Origin: an uncultured Odoribacter sp.
Lineage (GTDB): Bacteria; Bacteroidota; Bacteroidia; Bacteroidales; Marinifilaceae
Direction: 5' to 3'
NCBI GenBank assembly: GCA_910588375.1
Contig: CAJUQA010000009.1
Span: 1-62,554, forward strand
Length of the DNA: 62,554 nt
Under the pieces are notes generated by a model. It saw only the letters and a program-made list of their open reading frames with translations. It had not been told where the DNA came from and ran no database searches. Shown piece after piece: positions 42,878-52,206 of the stretch. Positions within the stretch are counted from its first letter, which is position 1; each line of letters starts with the position of its first letter. Made by a program: the position numbers and the translations under genes.

Positions 42878-45235
42878 ATGATTGAGAATTTGGTTATCGT
42901 GGAGTCTCCGGCAAAAGCCAAAACTATCGAACGTTTTTTAGGTAAAGATTATACGGTGAAGTCCAGCTTCGGCCATATTCGTGACTTGGAAAAAAAAGAC
43001 CTCGGGATTGATATTAAAAATAATTTTCAACCTCAGTATGAAATTTCAGCCGATAAGAAAGCCGTCGTCAAGGAACTGAAATCTTTAGCAAAAGAGGCCA
43101 AGACTGTCTGGCTGGCATCCGATGAAGACCGTGAGGGAGAAGCTATTGCGTGGCACCTTTTTGAAGTGTTGAATCTGAAACCGGAAAACACGAAACGTAT
43201 CGTTTTCCACGAGATTACAAAAGATGCCATTCTGAATGCCATTAAAAATCCACGGGACATCGACCGGAATCTGGTCAATGCTCAACAAGCCCGCCGGGTT
43301 CTTGACCGATTAGTGGGTTTCGAAGTCTCTCCCGTCCTTTGGAAGAAAGTGAAGCCTTCACTTTCCGCAGGCCGGGTACAATCTGTGGCCGTGAAACTAA
43401 TTGTAGAAAGAGAACGGGAAATCAACGCTTTTCAGGAACAACAATATTATAAGGTAACAGGAAATTTTGAAACCCAGCAAAATAAAACGGGATTCAAAGC
43501 CGAGGCCGACGAAAGATTTAAAGACAAAGAAAGCACCCTTGCTTATTTAGAAAGCTGCAAAAACGGCATTTTCACCGTAAGCGAGGTGGAGAAAAAACCT
43601 GTCGTCCGCAAGCCTGCTCCACCTTTTACAACTTCAACACTACAACAGGAAGCTTCGCGCAAATTAGGTTTTTCCGTATCCCAAACGATGTCTGTCGCTC
43701 AGAAATTATATGAACACGGACACATCACTTACATGAGAACGGACTCGGTTAATCTGTCAGACTTGGCGGTAAAAAGTGCAAAGGCTGTTATTTGCCAAAC
43801 CTTGGGCGAGAAATATTCCCGCCCACGTAATTTTACGACCCGCACCAAAGGAGCGCAGGAAGCTCACGAAGCCATCCGCCCGACCTATATGGATAAAACA
43901 GAGGTGGAAGGAGACCGGAATGAGAAATTGCTATATGAACTGATATATAAAAGGACGCTGGCTTCCCAAATGGCCGATGCTGAATTGGAAAAGACGAATG
44001 TCACTATCCAGTTGTCCGGAAATGCCATTCCTTTTATCGCCAGTGGAGAGGTAGTTATTTTCGACGGCTTTCTGAAAATGTACAAGGAATCGCACGATGA
44101 TGAACATGACGATGAAAAAACAGATTTGCTTCCTCCCCTGCAAAAAGGCGACCAGGTAAACCGCACTGTTATTCAGGCTGCGGAACAATATACAATGCAT
44201 CCGCCACGTTATACAGAAGCCAGTCTGGTGAAAAAAATGGAAACTCTTGGCATCGGACGTCCTTCTACTTACGCACCGACTATCACCACGATTCAAAACA
44301 GAGGCTATATTCTACGGGAATCGCGGGAAGGTACGGAAAGAAAAACGGAAATCATCGAGCTGAAAGGCAATGAAATAAAATCTTCTTTCAGTAAAAAAAC
44401 ATTCGGGGCTGAAAAAAAGAAACTGTTCCCCTCGGATATGGGTATGGTAGTCACGGATTTTCTGTCGACCCATTTTACCAATATCATGGATTACAATTTT
44501 ACGGCTAAAGCCGAAGAAGCTTTGGATGATATTGCCGAAGGGGATGTGGAATGGCAAAAAATGATCAGCCAGTTTTACAGTCCTTTCCACGAAAATGTGG
44601 AACTAACATTGAAAAACTCGGAAAGAAACAGTGGCGAACGTGTTTTGGGAACTGACCCGCAAAGCGGAGAGAATGTCATTGTCCGCATCGGACGATTCGG
44701 ACCAATGGCACAAATCGGAGAAGGGGAAAATGTCCGTTATGCAGGATTACGGAAAGGCCAACTGATGGAAACTATCACATTGGAGGAAGCCTTAGAACTA
44801 TTCAAGTTTCCCCGCAAACTGGGTTTGTACGAAGACAAAGAGGTAAGTGTCGGAATAGGACGCTTCGGCCCTTATGTCAAACACAATAACAGTTTTGTTT
44901 CTCTGAAGAAGGGAGAAGATGATCCCGGTACCATCACTTTGGAAACGGCCATTACCCGAATTGAAGAAAAGAGAGAAAGCGACCGGAATAAGCTGATAAA
45001 AGCATTCGACAACGGCATTCAGATTCTGAACGGACGGTTCGGGCCTTATATTTCATACGAAAAGAAAAATTTCAAGATACCCAAAACGAAAGAAGCAGCC
45101 GAGTTATCCTTAGAGGAATGTATGGAGCTGATAGCAAAAGATGATTCAAAGAAAAAATCAGTGAAAAAGGCTGGCGCTTCCACAACAAAAAAAACAAAAA
45201 CGGCTGCCGGCAAAACAAAAACGAAAAAGAAGTAA
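42878..45235 (+). CDS. topA: DNA topoisomerase I
   Basis: 785 residues. Type IA enzyme that relaxes negative supercoils. TOPRIM domain at the N-terminus (LVIVESPAKAKTIERFLG; SDEDREGEAIAWHL), the catalytic-Tyr segment ITYMRTDSVNLS (about residue 287) and RPSTYAP. After about residue 560 two repeated C-terminal domains (IGRFGPMAQIGEGE, IGRFGPYVKHNNSF, LNGRFGPYISYEKK) replace the zinc ribbons of E. coli TopA, and a Lys/Thr-rich basic tail ends it. Confidence 0.97.
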   Translation: MIENLVIVESPAKAKTIERFLGKDYTVKSSFGHIRDLEKKDLGIDIKNNFQPQYEISADKKAVVKELKSLAKEAKTVWLASDEDREGEAIAWHLFEVLNLKPENTKRIVFHEITKDAILNAIKNPRDIDRNLVNAQQARRVLDRLVGFEVSPVLWKKVKPSLSAGRVQSVAVKLIVEREREINAFQEQQYYKVTGNFETQQNKTGFKAEADERFKDKESTLAYLESCKNGIFTVSEVEKKPVVRKPAPPFTTSTLQQEASRKLGFSVSQTMSVAQKLYEHGHITYMRTDSVNLSDLAVKSAKAVICQTLGEKYSRPRNFTTRTKGAQEAHEAIRPTYMDKTEVEGDRNEKLLYELIYKRTLASQMADAELEKTNVTIQLSGNAIPFIASGEVVIFDGFLKMYKESHDDEHDDEKTDLLPPLQKGDQVNRTVIQAAEQYTMHPPRYTEASLVKKMETLGIGRPSTYAPTITTIQNRGYILRESREGTERKTEIIELKGNEIKSSFSKKTFGAEKKKLFPSDMGMVVTDFLSTHFTNIMDYNFTAKAEEALDDIAEGDVEWQKMISQFYSPFHENVELTLKNSERNSGERVLGTDPQSGENVIVRIGRFGPMAQIGEGENVRYAGLRKGQLMETITLEEALELFKFPRKLGLYEDKEVSVGIGRFGPYVKHNNSFVSLKKGEDDPGTITLETAITRIEEKRESDRNKLIKAFDNGIQILNGRFGPYISYEKKNFKIPKTKEAAELSLEECMELIAKDDSKKKSVKKAGASTTKKTKTAAGKTKTKKK

Positions 45236-45327
45236 ACGATTAGGCTCAAATATTTGCAAAACAATAGAGCATTCCCTATATTCGTACGCTCAAAACACAA
45301 ATAAGAAACATTAAAATTTAATTATAA

Positions 45328-47439
45328 ATGGCAACTTTACAAACTATCAGAAACCGTGGTGGACTACTCGTAAGTATTGTAATCGGTTTGGCTCTTGTAG
45401 CATTTATCGTAGGCGATGCTTTAAGTTCGGGAGCCAGCATTTTCAACAGTTCCAGAAATAAAGTGGGAGAAATAGCAGGCGAAAGCATTTCTATCATGGA
45501 TTATCAGAATAAGATAAACAGAAATGAGGAAATGGTTAAAATGATGAACGGTACGTCCGCTCTGAATGACGAACAGCAAACCATGTTACGGGAAAATACG
45601 TGGCAACAGATGGTGATGGATATCGTTATGAACCGGGAGTATGATGAAGTAGGCATTACGGTCAGCGGTGACGAACTTTATGATATGTTGCTGGGAGACA
45701 ATATGAATCCTTCTGTACGCCAAATGTTCGGTAATGCCGATCCGAACCAGATCAGAGCTTATATCAAAAGTTTGATGGATCTTCCCGCCAGCAATCCGCA
45801 AAAAGCATTCTGGCTGAATTTGGAAGAACAAATTACCACGACACGCAAACAGGCCAAATATAATAATCTTGTTGCAAAAGCATTGTACACGACAGATGCC
45901 CAGGCCGAAGAAATGGCTGAAAGCGGTGCTGCCAAAGCAGATATCAGTTATATTGTAAAAAATTATGCATCTATTGAAGATTCTACGATTCAGGTAAGTA
46001 ATGACGAAATCAAAAGTTATTACGAATCACACAAGAAATTATTCGAACAACCCGAATCCAGAAAAATCGTCTATGTTAACTTTGACGTGGAAGCTTCCGG
46101 AGAAGATTTTACCGAAACAGAGAAGTGGGTGGCAAAATTAATTTCGGAATTTGCAGAAACGGAAAATCCTCAGGAGTTTGTAGACTTGTCATCAGATAAA
46201 AAATTCGATGCGTTCTATTATAAAAAGTCCGAAATCACAAACGATAGTTTGGCCGATTTCCTTTTCAATACTAAAAACACCGTCTACGGGCCTTATGTAG
46301 AAGATAATTCGTATCGTATCAGCCGTGTGGCAAGCCGCAAGATGTTGCCCGACTCTGTTAGAGCACGTCATATTCTGATTGCTCCGGAAAATAATAATTA
46401 CGCCCAAGCTAAAAACGTGGCAGACAGTTTGGCCGGATTATTGAAAAAAGGTGCTGATTTTGAAACGTTGGCAAAACAATTTTCAGCCGACCAGAATTCC
46501 GCAGTGAATGGAGGTGATTTAGGTTGGTTCGGCCCCCGGATGATGGTGCAGCCGTTCAGCGATACCGCCTTTTTCGCTAAAGTAAGAGACATCAAAGTTG
46601 TTCTGACACAATTCGGAGCACATGTGATTCAAGTAACCGACCGTGCTAAACCCGTTGAAAAAATCCAGATTGCAACCATAGAGAAAGAAATTGTTCCCTC
46701 ACAGACTACCATTAATAAAATATACAATGAAGCCCGAAGTTTTGCTGCAAACGTAAATAATCAGGCCGATTTTGACAAGAGTGTCAGCAATTTCAATCTG
46801 AGCAAACGCATTGCCACTCTCAATAAAAATGACAAGAATATCGCAGGAATGGAAAATGCGCGTGAATTAGTAAGACAAGCTTATCTTGCCTCTACACCGG
46901 GAGACGTAATTCTGAATAATGAAGGTTCTAATATTTTCGATTCCGGAAATAAATTCACAGTGGCCATCCTGACCGATATACAGGAAGAAGGTGTTGCACC
47001 GGTAAATTCGGTAGCCAGCACAATTAAACGCGAGTTGATTCGCAAGAAAAAAGCAGAAATATTGGAGAAAGAACTCCAAACAGCCATCGGTGGAAGCGAA
47101 AGTCTATTGTCTGTTGCTCAAAAAGCAGGGTTAGATGTGAAAGATGCTTCTGATATATCTTTTAATTCTTTCCAGATTCCGGGAACAGGCATCGAACCGA
47201 AAGTCATCGCTTTTGCAAGCCTGACAGAACAAGGAAAGATTTCCGAGCCGATAGCAGGCAACCAAGGTGTTTATATCATTATGGTAAATAACAGAACCGC
47301 TGACGAGATAACTCCGGAATTACTCACCCAAACCAAAGAAGGAATGGAGCAATCCAACCAATATCGCGCCAATTATCAGGCCGTTCAAGCACTTTTGAAA
47401 AACGCCGAAATTAAAGATACAAGATATAAGTTCTATTAA
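45328..47439 (+). CDS. ppiD: PpiD/SurA-like membrane-anchored peptidyl-prolyl isomerase
   Basis: 703 residues. An N-terminal membrane anchor (GLLVSIVIGLALVAFIVGDA), a SurA-N-like chaperone region with YQNKINRNEEM, and a parvulin domain at about residues 338-430 (ARHILIAPENNNYAQAKNVA, NGGDLGWFGPRMMVQPFSD). It helps fold envelope proteins leaving the Sec translocon. A second, degenerate parvulin-like C-terminal part follows. Symbol by similarity only. Confidence 0.88.
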   Translation: MATLQTIRNRGGLLVSIVIGLALVAFIVGDALSSGASIFNSSRNKVGEIAGESISIMDYQNKINRNEEMVKMMNGTSALNDEQQTMLRENTWQQMVMDIVMNREYDEVGITVSGDELYDMLLGDNMNPSVRQMFGNADPNQIRAYIKSLMDLPASNPQKAFWLNLEEQITTTRKQAKYNNLVAKALYTTDAQAEEMAESGAAKADISYIVKNYASIEDSTIQVSNDEIKSYYESHKKLFEQPESRKIVYVNFDVEASGEDFTETEKWVAKLISEFAETENPQEFVDLSSDKKFDAFYYKKSEITNDSLADFLFNTKNTVYGPYVEDNSYRISRVASRKMLPDSVRARHILIAPENNNYAQAKNVADSLAGLLKKGADFETLAKQFSADQNSAVNGGDLGWFGPRMMVQPFSDTAFFAKVRDIKVVLTQFGAHVIQVTDRAKPVEKIQIATIEKEIVPSQTTINKIYNEARSFAANVNNQADFDKSVSNFNLSKRIATLNKNDKNIAGMENARELVRQAYLASTPGDVILNNEGSNIFDSGNKFTVAILTDIQEEGVAPVNSVASTIKRELIRKKKAEILEKELQTAIGGSESLLSVAQKAGLDVKDASDISFNSFQIPGTGIEPKVIAFASLTEQGKISEPIAGNQGVYIIMVNNRTADEITPELLTQTKEGMEQSNQYRANYQAVQALLKNAEIKDTRYKFY

Positions 47440-47456
47440 TCGGAACTGCAAAAAAT

Positions 47457-47491
47457 AAGGGGGAGGACTGGAAGTCCTCCCCTATTTTTTT
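47457..47491. terminator. Terminator between ppiD and a convergent GT4 gene
   Basis: A GC-rich stem (47460-47468 with 47474-47482, GGGGAGGAC with GTCCTCCCC) with a T run on the plus side. Confidence 0.85.
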
Positions 47492-47500
47492 GCTATCGAG

Positions 47501-48634
47501 CTATTGCACTTCCCGATAAATTTCCATGATTTTTCCGGTCAGATTGCTCCAAGAAAAATTCTTTTTCAACTCCCGGGTTGCCTCTACGAATGCCGCTTCA
47601 CGGCCGGCATCATAGAAATCGACGATGGCATCGGCTATCGCACGGGCGGTTGGAGAAACGACATAACCCGAACGTTTATCGGCAATAATTTCCGGCAAAC
47701 CACCGACATCAGTCACCAACATCGGCTTGTCAAAATGATAGCCGACTTGTGTCACTCCGCTCTGGGTCGCTGATTTATAGGGCTGGACGATAAGATCGGC
47801 AGCACAGAAATAGCAATTGATTCTGTCAGAAGGGATATAGTCAGTGTGCAACACTAAACAGTCTTGCAACCGGAAGCGTTCTATCAAGGATTCATAATAT
47901 ATCCGGTTACCGTAATATTCACCGGCGATAATCAATTTCACCGGCTTCTCTCGCAAGCGGTCATCACTCATGGCTTTCAAAAGCAAATCCAGCCCTTTAT
48001 ATTCGCGGATGAAACCGAAAAAGAGCAGATAACGGAAATCGGCACTCAATCCCAATGCCTGCAAAGCCTCCTCACGGGAGATGATTGCCCCGTAGTGGTC
48101 ATAAACGGGATGAGGGGCAAAGCGTTTGACGGGATGTTTCACGAAAAGGTCCAAATCCCGAAATACTTCCCTGGACATCGCAATGAAGCCATCTACCCCG
48201 TGCACGAAGTAGCGTGTGAAAAGAGTGTCTCCGGGACGTTTTTCGTGGGGAATAATGTTGTCGGCGATGCAGACGACCTTGGTCTTCCGATTTTTCCGTG
48301 CCATCCGGCAAACCGTCCCCAAGGCGGGTCCCATAAAAGGCAACCAATAGCGGACAATGAGCAAATCCGGTGCCAGACGTTTCAATTCCCGCCCGACCCG
48401 CCACCAATTCAAAGGATTTACCGCATTCAACTTCCTAAAAATCGGAAGATTTTCCGGTGGTGCCTCATCCGTATATTGCGTCTTCCCCGGAAAGAGAAAA
48501 GCAGGATACTGCAACGTGAACGTATAGATCGAGACCTCATGTCCCTCTTGCTGCAATTCCGTCGCCAACCTTTCGTTCAAAGCGGCAATCCCACCCCGAT
48601 AGGGATGCGCAGGACCTAAAATGACTATTTTCAT
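47501..48634 (-). CDS. Glycosyltransferase, GT4 type
   Basis: 377 residues, GT-B fold. N-terminal ILGPAHPYRGGIAALNERLA acceptor domain; the nucleotide-sugar part has LLFFGFIREYKGLDLLLKAM, a middle AADLIVQPYKSATQSGVTQV stretch replacing the usual E-x7-E, and GLPEIIADKRSGYVV. It transfers a sugar onto a lipid-linked glycan or LPS core in the cytoplasm. Sugar and acceptor unknown. Confidence 0.88.
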   Translation of the reverse strand: MKIVILGPAHPYRGGIAALNERLATELQQEGHEVSIYTFTLQYPAFLFPGKTQYTDEAPPENLPIFRKLNAVNPLNWWRVGRELKRLAPDLLIVRYWLPFMGPALGTVCRMARKNRKTKVVCIADNIIPHEKRPGDTLFTRYFVHGVDGFIAMSREVFRDLDLFVKHPVKRFAPHPVYDHYGAIISREEALQALGLSADFRYLLFFGFIREYKGLDLLLKAMSDDRLREKPVKLIIAGEYYGNRIYYESLIERFRLQDCLVLHTDYIPSDRINCYFCAADLIVQPYKSATQSGVTQVGYHFDKPMLVTDVGGLPEIIADKRSGYVVSPTARAIADAIVDFYDAGREAAFVEATRELKKNFSWSNLTGKIMEIYREVQ

Positions 48635-48655
48635 ACCATATCGCTAATGAAAAAC

Positions 48656-48663
48656 CAAAATTA
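48656..48663 (-). promoter_or_regulatory. Promoter -7 element for the GT4 gene
   Basis: Minus-strand TAATTTTG, exact TAnnTTTG, 21 bases before the ATG at 48634. Confidence 0.55.
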
Positions 48664-48718
48664 CCAAATAAAACCCGGTTTACTTCCATATTTACTACCC
48701 AAAATCTACAATTAATCG

Positions 48719-48726
48719 TATTTTTG
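48719..48726 (+). promoter_or_regulatory. Promoter -7 element for the GT2 gene
   Basis: TATTTTTG, exact TAnnTTTG, 25 bases before the ATG at 48752. Confidence 0.55.
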
Positions 48727-48751
48727 CCAATAGCTAAACCAATAGGAGAAT

Positions 48752-49678
48752 ATGGCGACCTACCAATACAAGATATCCGTTGTAATCTGCACCTACAACC
48801 GGGAAGAATTCCTCACCGGCCTCATGGATTCCATCATCAAGCAATCCATGGATAAACGTTATTTTGAGATTCTGTTCATCAACAACAACAGCACCGACCG
48901 GACGGCTTCCCTCTGCCAACAATTCATCGAGCAATATCCCGACTACTCCATCCGTTATTTCAACGAACCGCAGCAAGGACTTTCATTTGCGCGCAACAGG
49001 GGCATCCAAGAGGCTTCAGGAGAATATATCACCTTTGCCGACGACGACGCGTTGTTAGCACCGGATTTTCTCTATCAGGTCTGCCGCTATTTGGACGGAC
49101 ATCCGGACATTGCAGAAGTCGGCGGTCCCATATTACTACAATATTTGGACACCATCCCCAAATGGGGGAATCCTTATATGGACAGCTTGTTCGGCTACTT
49201 CCGCCCGTCTTCGAGTCCCTACCGGATGAAAAAGAAGAACAAGCGTTATCCGCGAGGCTCCAACATGACATTCCGTACCGCCGTATTTTCCAAATGCGGA
49301 CTGTTTAATACGGCATTAGGACGCATCAAAAGAATGCTCATCGGCGGTGAAGAGAAAGATATCGCTTTCCGAATCCTGGATGCCGGAGGAAACATCGCTT
49401 ATATCCCGGAGGCGCTTGTCTATCACTTGGTTCCGGAAACCCGCACTCGGATAAGTTTTGTACGCGAACAAGCGTTAGGCATAGGCACCAGCGAACAAAT
49501 CCGTTCCAAAGCAAATCATGAATATCCCAAAAGGCTCTTGATTGAGGCTTTCAAATGGGGTGCTACCCTGTTGCTTTGGTGCCGTTATTCACTCACGCTA
49601 CAGTTTGCCAAAGCGAACATGCTGGTGCGATTCAGGTATTGGATCAGCAAAGGACTGCTATCTTACACTGCCTCCTGA
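48752..49678 (+). CDS. Glycosyltransferase, GT2 type
   Basis: 308 residues, GT-A fold: VVICTYNREEFLTGLMDSII, FINNNSTDRT, SFARNRGIQEASGEYITFAD DDA (the metal-binding DxD) and GGEEKDIAFRILDAGG for the catalytic region. No membrane segment, so a cytoplasmic enzyme acting at the membrane face. Divergent from the GT4 at 47501. Confidence 0.9.
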   Translation: MATYQYKISVVICTYNREEFLTGLMDSIIKQSMDKRYFEILFINNNSTDRTASLCQQFIEQYPDYSIRYFNEPQQGLSFARNRGIQEASGEYITFADDDALLAPDFLYQVCRYLDGHPDIAEVGGPILLQYLDTIPKWGNPYMDSLFGYFRPSSSPYRMKKKNKRYPRGSNMTFRTAVFSKCGLFNTALGRIKRMLIGGEEKDIAFRILDAGGNIAYIPEALVYHLVPETRTRISFVREQALGIGTSEQIRSKANHEYPKRLLIEAFKWGATLLLWCRYSLTLQFAKANMLVRFRYWISKGLLSYTAS

Positions 49679-49699
49679 TTCAGGTTACGAAAAAAATCC

Positions 49700-49707
49700 T
49701 ACCTTTG
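49700..49707 (+). promoter_or_regulatory. Promoter -7 element for the YfhO-like gene
   Basis: TACCTTTG, exact TAnnTTTG, 27 bases before the ATG at 49735. Confidence 0.55.
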
Positions 49708-49734
49708 CGAAAAGTTTAATCAAAGAGTATTTCC

Positions 49735-52194
49735 ATGAGAAAGATAAACATCCGACAGATTTACCCTCATCTCCTTATATTTTTAGCGTTTGTCCTCATC
49801 AGCTACCTTTATTTCCCCGACATACTGGAAGGGAAAGTAATCAACCAATCCGATATCTCTTCATGGAAAGGGGCGGCGCACGAGATTCAGGAATACAGAG
49901 CCACGACAGGCGAAGAGGCTCTTTGGACAGGTTCCATGTTCAGCGGAATGCCCTCCACGACTATTTCACAATACCATCCCGGGAATTACACCGCTTTTTT
50001 CTTTAAAATCCTGCAACTGTTCAAGAATCCTGCCGGCTGGTTAATCATTGCCATGCTCGGTTTCTACCTTCTGCTGTTATGCTTTAAAATCAACCGCTGG
50101 CTGGCTGCCGCAGGAGCGATTGCATTCGCTTTTTGCAGCTATAATTTTGAAATCATACAAGTCGGCCACGCGACCAAAATGAATGCGATTGCCTACATGC
50201 CTTGGGTCTTGGCAAGCATCGTATACGCTTACCGGCACCATCCGTTATTGGGAATGGCCTTCACCGGCATTGCCATGTCGCTGGAACTCCAATCCAAGCA
50301 TCCGCAAATCACTTATTATGTGGGAATCATTGTCCTGTTTTATGTCCTGGCAGAGGCTTATACCGCGATAAAGCAAAAAACCGTTCCCCGCTTCATCAAA
50401 ACCTCTTTGCTTGTGCTTGCCGGGCTACTGCTTGGAGCCGGCAGCAACGTAAACAGTTTATGGCCGACCGTAGAATACGGCAAATATACCATGCGCGGAG
50501 GCTCGGAATTGACAAACAACAAAGACGCCAATGCCACCGGGCTCACCAAAGAATATGCCACGGCATGGAGCTACGGCATCGAGGAAACCCCCAATCTTCT
50601 AATCCCCAATTTCAACGGAGGGGCTTCCGGAGGAGCGCTAAGCAAGAAGTCGGAAACCTACAAAACACTTCGCCAAGGAGGGGCACGCAATGCCGAGCAA
50701 ATGATTAAACAGATGCCGACCTATTGGGGACCGCAGGCTTTCACTGCCGGGCCGATGTACATGGGTGCCATCACCGTCTTCTTGTTTATTTTAGGTCTGG
50801 CTCTGATTCGCGAACCGCTCAAATGGTGGCTCGCCGCAGTCTCTTTATTGGCCGTCCTGCTGGCTTGGGGACAACATTTCATGTGGCTGACCGGATTGTT
50901 CCATGATTATGTTCCCTTATACAACAAATTCCGCGTACCCTCGATGATATTGGTCATCCTCCAGCTTACCCTGCCCCTGTTAGGCTTTTATACGGTAAAC
51001 AAAATCTGGAACGGCAACCCGGAACGCAAAACAGTCGTGCGCGGCATGAAAATAGCTTTAGGCATCACTGCCGGATTTTGCGCATTATTCGCCCTTTTAC
51101 CTTCCTTAGCCGGCAGTTTTACCTCAAACTCGGACAGCCAATACCCGGAATGGCTCCAACAAACGCTCCCTCTCGACCGGGCCTCTCTGCTAAGGGCTGA
51201 CGCCTTCCGGTCTTTGATTTTCATCTTGTTGGGGGCTACAACGATTTGGGCGGGCTACACGAAAAAGCTGAAAATGACGTATGCAATCGGTCTGCTGGCT
51301 CTTTTTATTCTGATTGATTTATGGACTGTCGACAAGCGCTACTTAAGCAGCGACCACTTTGTCAGTCCGCGTGAATTCAACCAGGCTTTCCAGGCACGCC
51401 CCGTCGACAAAGAAATCCTGAAAGACCGCGACCCCGACTATCGGGTTTTGGATTTGACCGTGAACACATTCAACGATTCACACGTCAGCTATTTCCACAA
51501 AACCATCGGCGGGTATAGCGCAGCCAAAATGCAACGCTACCAAGACTTGATTGACTATCACCTCCTCCCGGAAATGCAATCGTTCATCCGGGGAATACAA
51601 AACCAACCGACTCCCACCGCCTTGGACAGCATGCTGAATCAGTTACCCGTATTAAACATGCTGAACACCCGCTATATCATCGTCAATCCCAACGGAATGC
51701 CGGTGCAAAACCCCAAGGCTTTAGGCAATGCGTGGTTTGTCAAGAATTACCGGACCGTCAAAAGCGCAAACGAGGAAATCATGGCGTTGAAAACCATCCA
51801 TCCCGCCCAAACGGCCGTCATCAATGAAGAATACCTGCCTTTGCTCCCGCAACAGACATTCCTTCAAGACACCTCCGCCTTCATCCGCCTCACTTCTTAT
51901 TCCCCGAATCAATTGGAATACGAATACCGGGCAGCCTCCCCGCAATTAGCCGTATTCAGCGAAATTTATTACCCTGCAGGCTGGAAAGCCTACATCGACG
52001 ACAAAGAAGCCCCGCATTTCCGGGCAAACTATATACTAAGAAGCATGGTTCTTCCCGCAGGCACACATAACGTCAAATTCATCTTTGCCCCGCAATCATA
52101 CTACACGGGCGCTTGGATTTCCCGGATTTGCTCCGGCTTGCTGCTCCTGTTGCTTGTTGGCGGGATAGTTTATAAATTTAAAATAACTCCATAA
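49735..52194 (+). CDS. YfhO-family multi-pass membrane protein
   Basis: 819 residues, about 12-13 membrane helices followed by a periplasmic C-terminal part (from about residue 560: DYRVLDLTVNTFNDSHVSYF, YYPAGWKAYIDDKEA) and a final helix. YfhO proteins are GT-C-like and are implicated in decorating lipoteichoic acid in Gram-positives; in Bacteroidetes they are large and uncharacterised. Early loop residues include SDISSWKGAAHEIQEYRATT with acidic residues as in GT-C enzymes. The next gene starts 12 bases later, so the LicD operon may be read from this promoter. Confidence 0.85.
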   Translation: MRKINIRQIYPHLLIFLAFVLISYLYFPDILEGKVINQSDISSWKGAAHEIQEYRATTGEEALWTGSMFSGMPSTTISQYHPGNYTAFFFKILQLFKNPAGWLIIAMLGFYLLLLCFKINRWLAAAGAIAFAFCSYNFEIIQVGHATKMNAIAYMPWVLASIVYAYRHHPLLGMAFTGIAMSLELQSKHPQITYYVGIIVLFYVLAEAYTAIKQKTVPRFIKTSLLVLAGLLLGAGSNVNSLWPTVEYGKYTMRGGSELTNNKDANATGLTKEYATAWSYGIEETPNLLIPNFNGGASGGALSKKSETYKTLRQGGARNAEQMIKQMPTYWGPQAFTAGPMYMGAITVFLFILGLALIREPLKWWLAAVSLLAVLLAWGQHFMWLTGLFHDYVPLYNKFRVPSMILVILQLTLPLLGFYTVNKIWNGNPERKTVVRGMKIALGITAGFCALFALLPSLAGSFTSNSDSQYPEWLQQTLPLDRASLLRADAFRSLIFILLGATTIWAGYTKKLKMTYAIGLLALFILIDLWTVDKRYLSSDHFVSPREFNQAFQARPVDKEILKDRDPDYRVLDLTVNTFNDSHVSYFHKTIGGYSAAKMQRYQDLIDYHLLPEMQSFIRGIQNQPTPTALDSMLNQLPVLNMLNTRYIIVNPNGMPVQNPKALGNAWFVKNYRTVKSANEEIMALKTIHPAQTAVINEEYLPLLPQQTFLQDTSAFIRLTSYSPNQLEYEYRAASPQLAVFSEIYYPAGWKAYIDDKEAPHFRANYILRSMVLPAGTHNVKFIFAPQSYYTGAWISRICSGLLLLLLVGGIVYKFKITP

Positions 52195-52206
52195 ATTTAT
52201 ATTGTT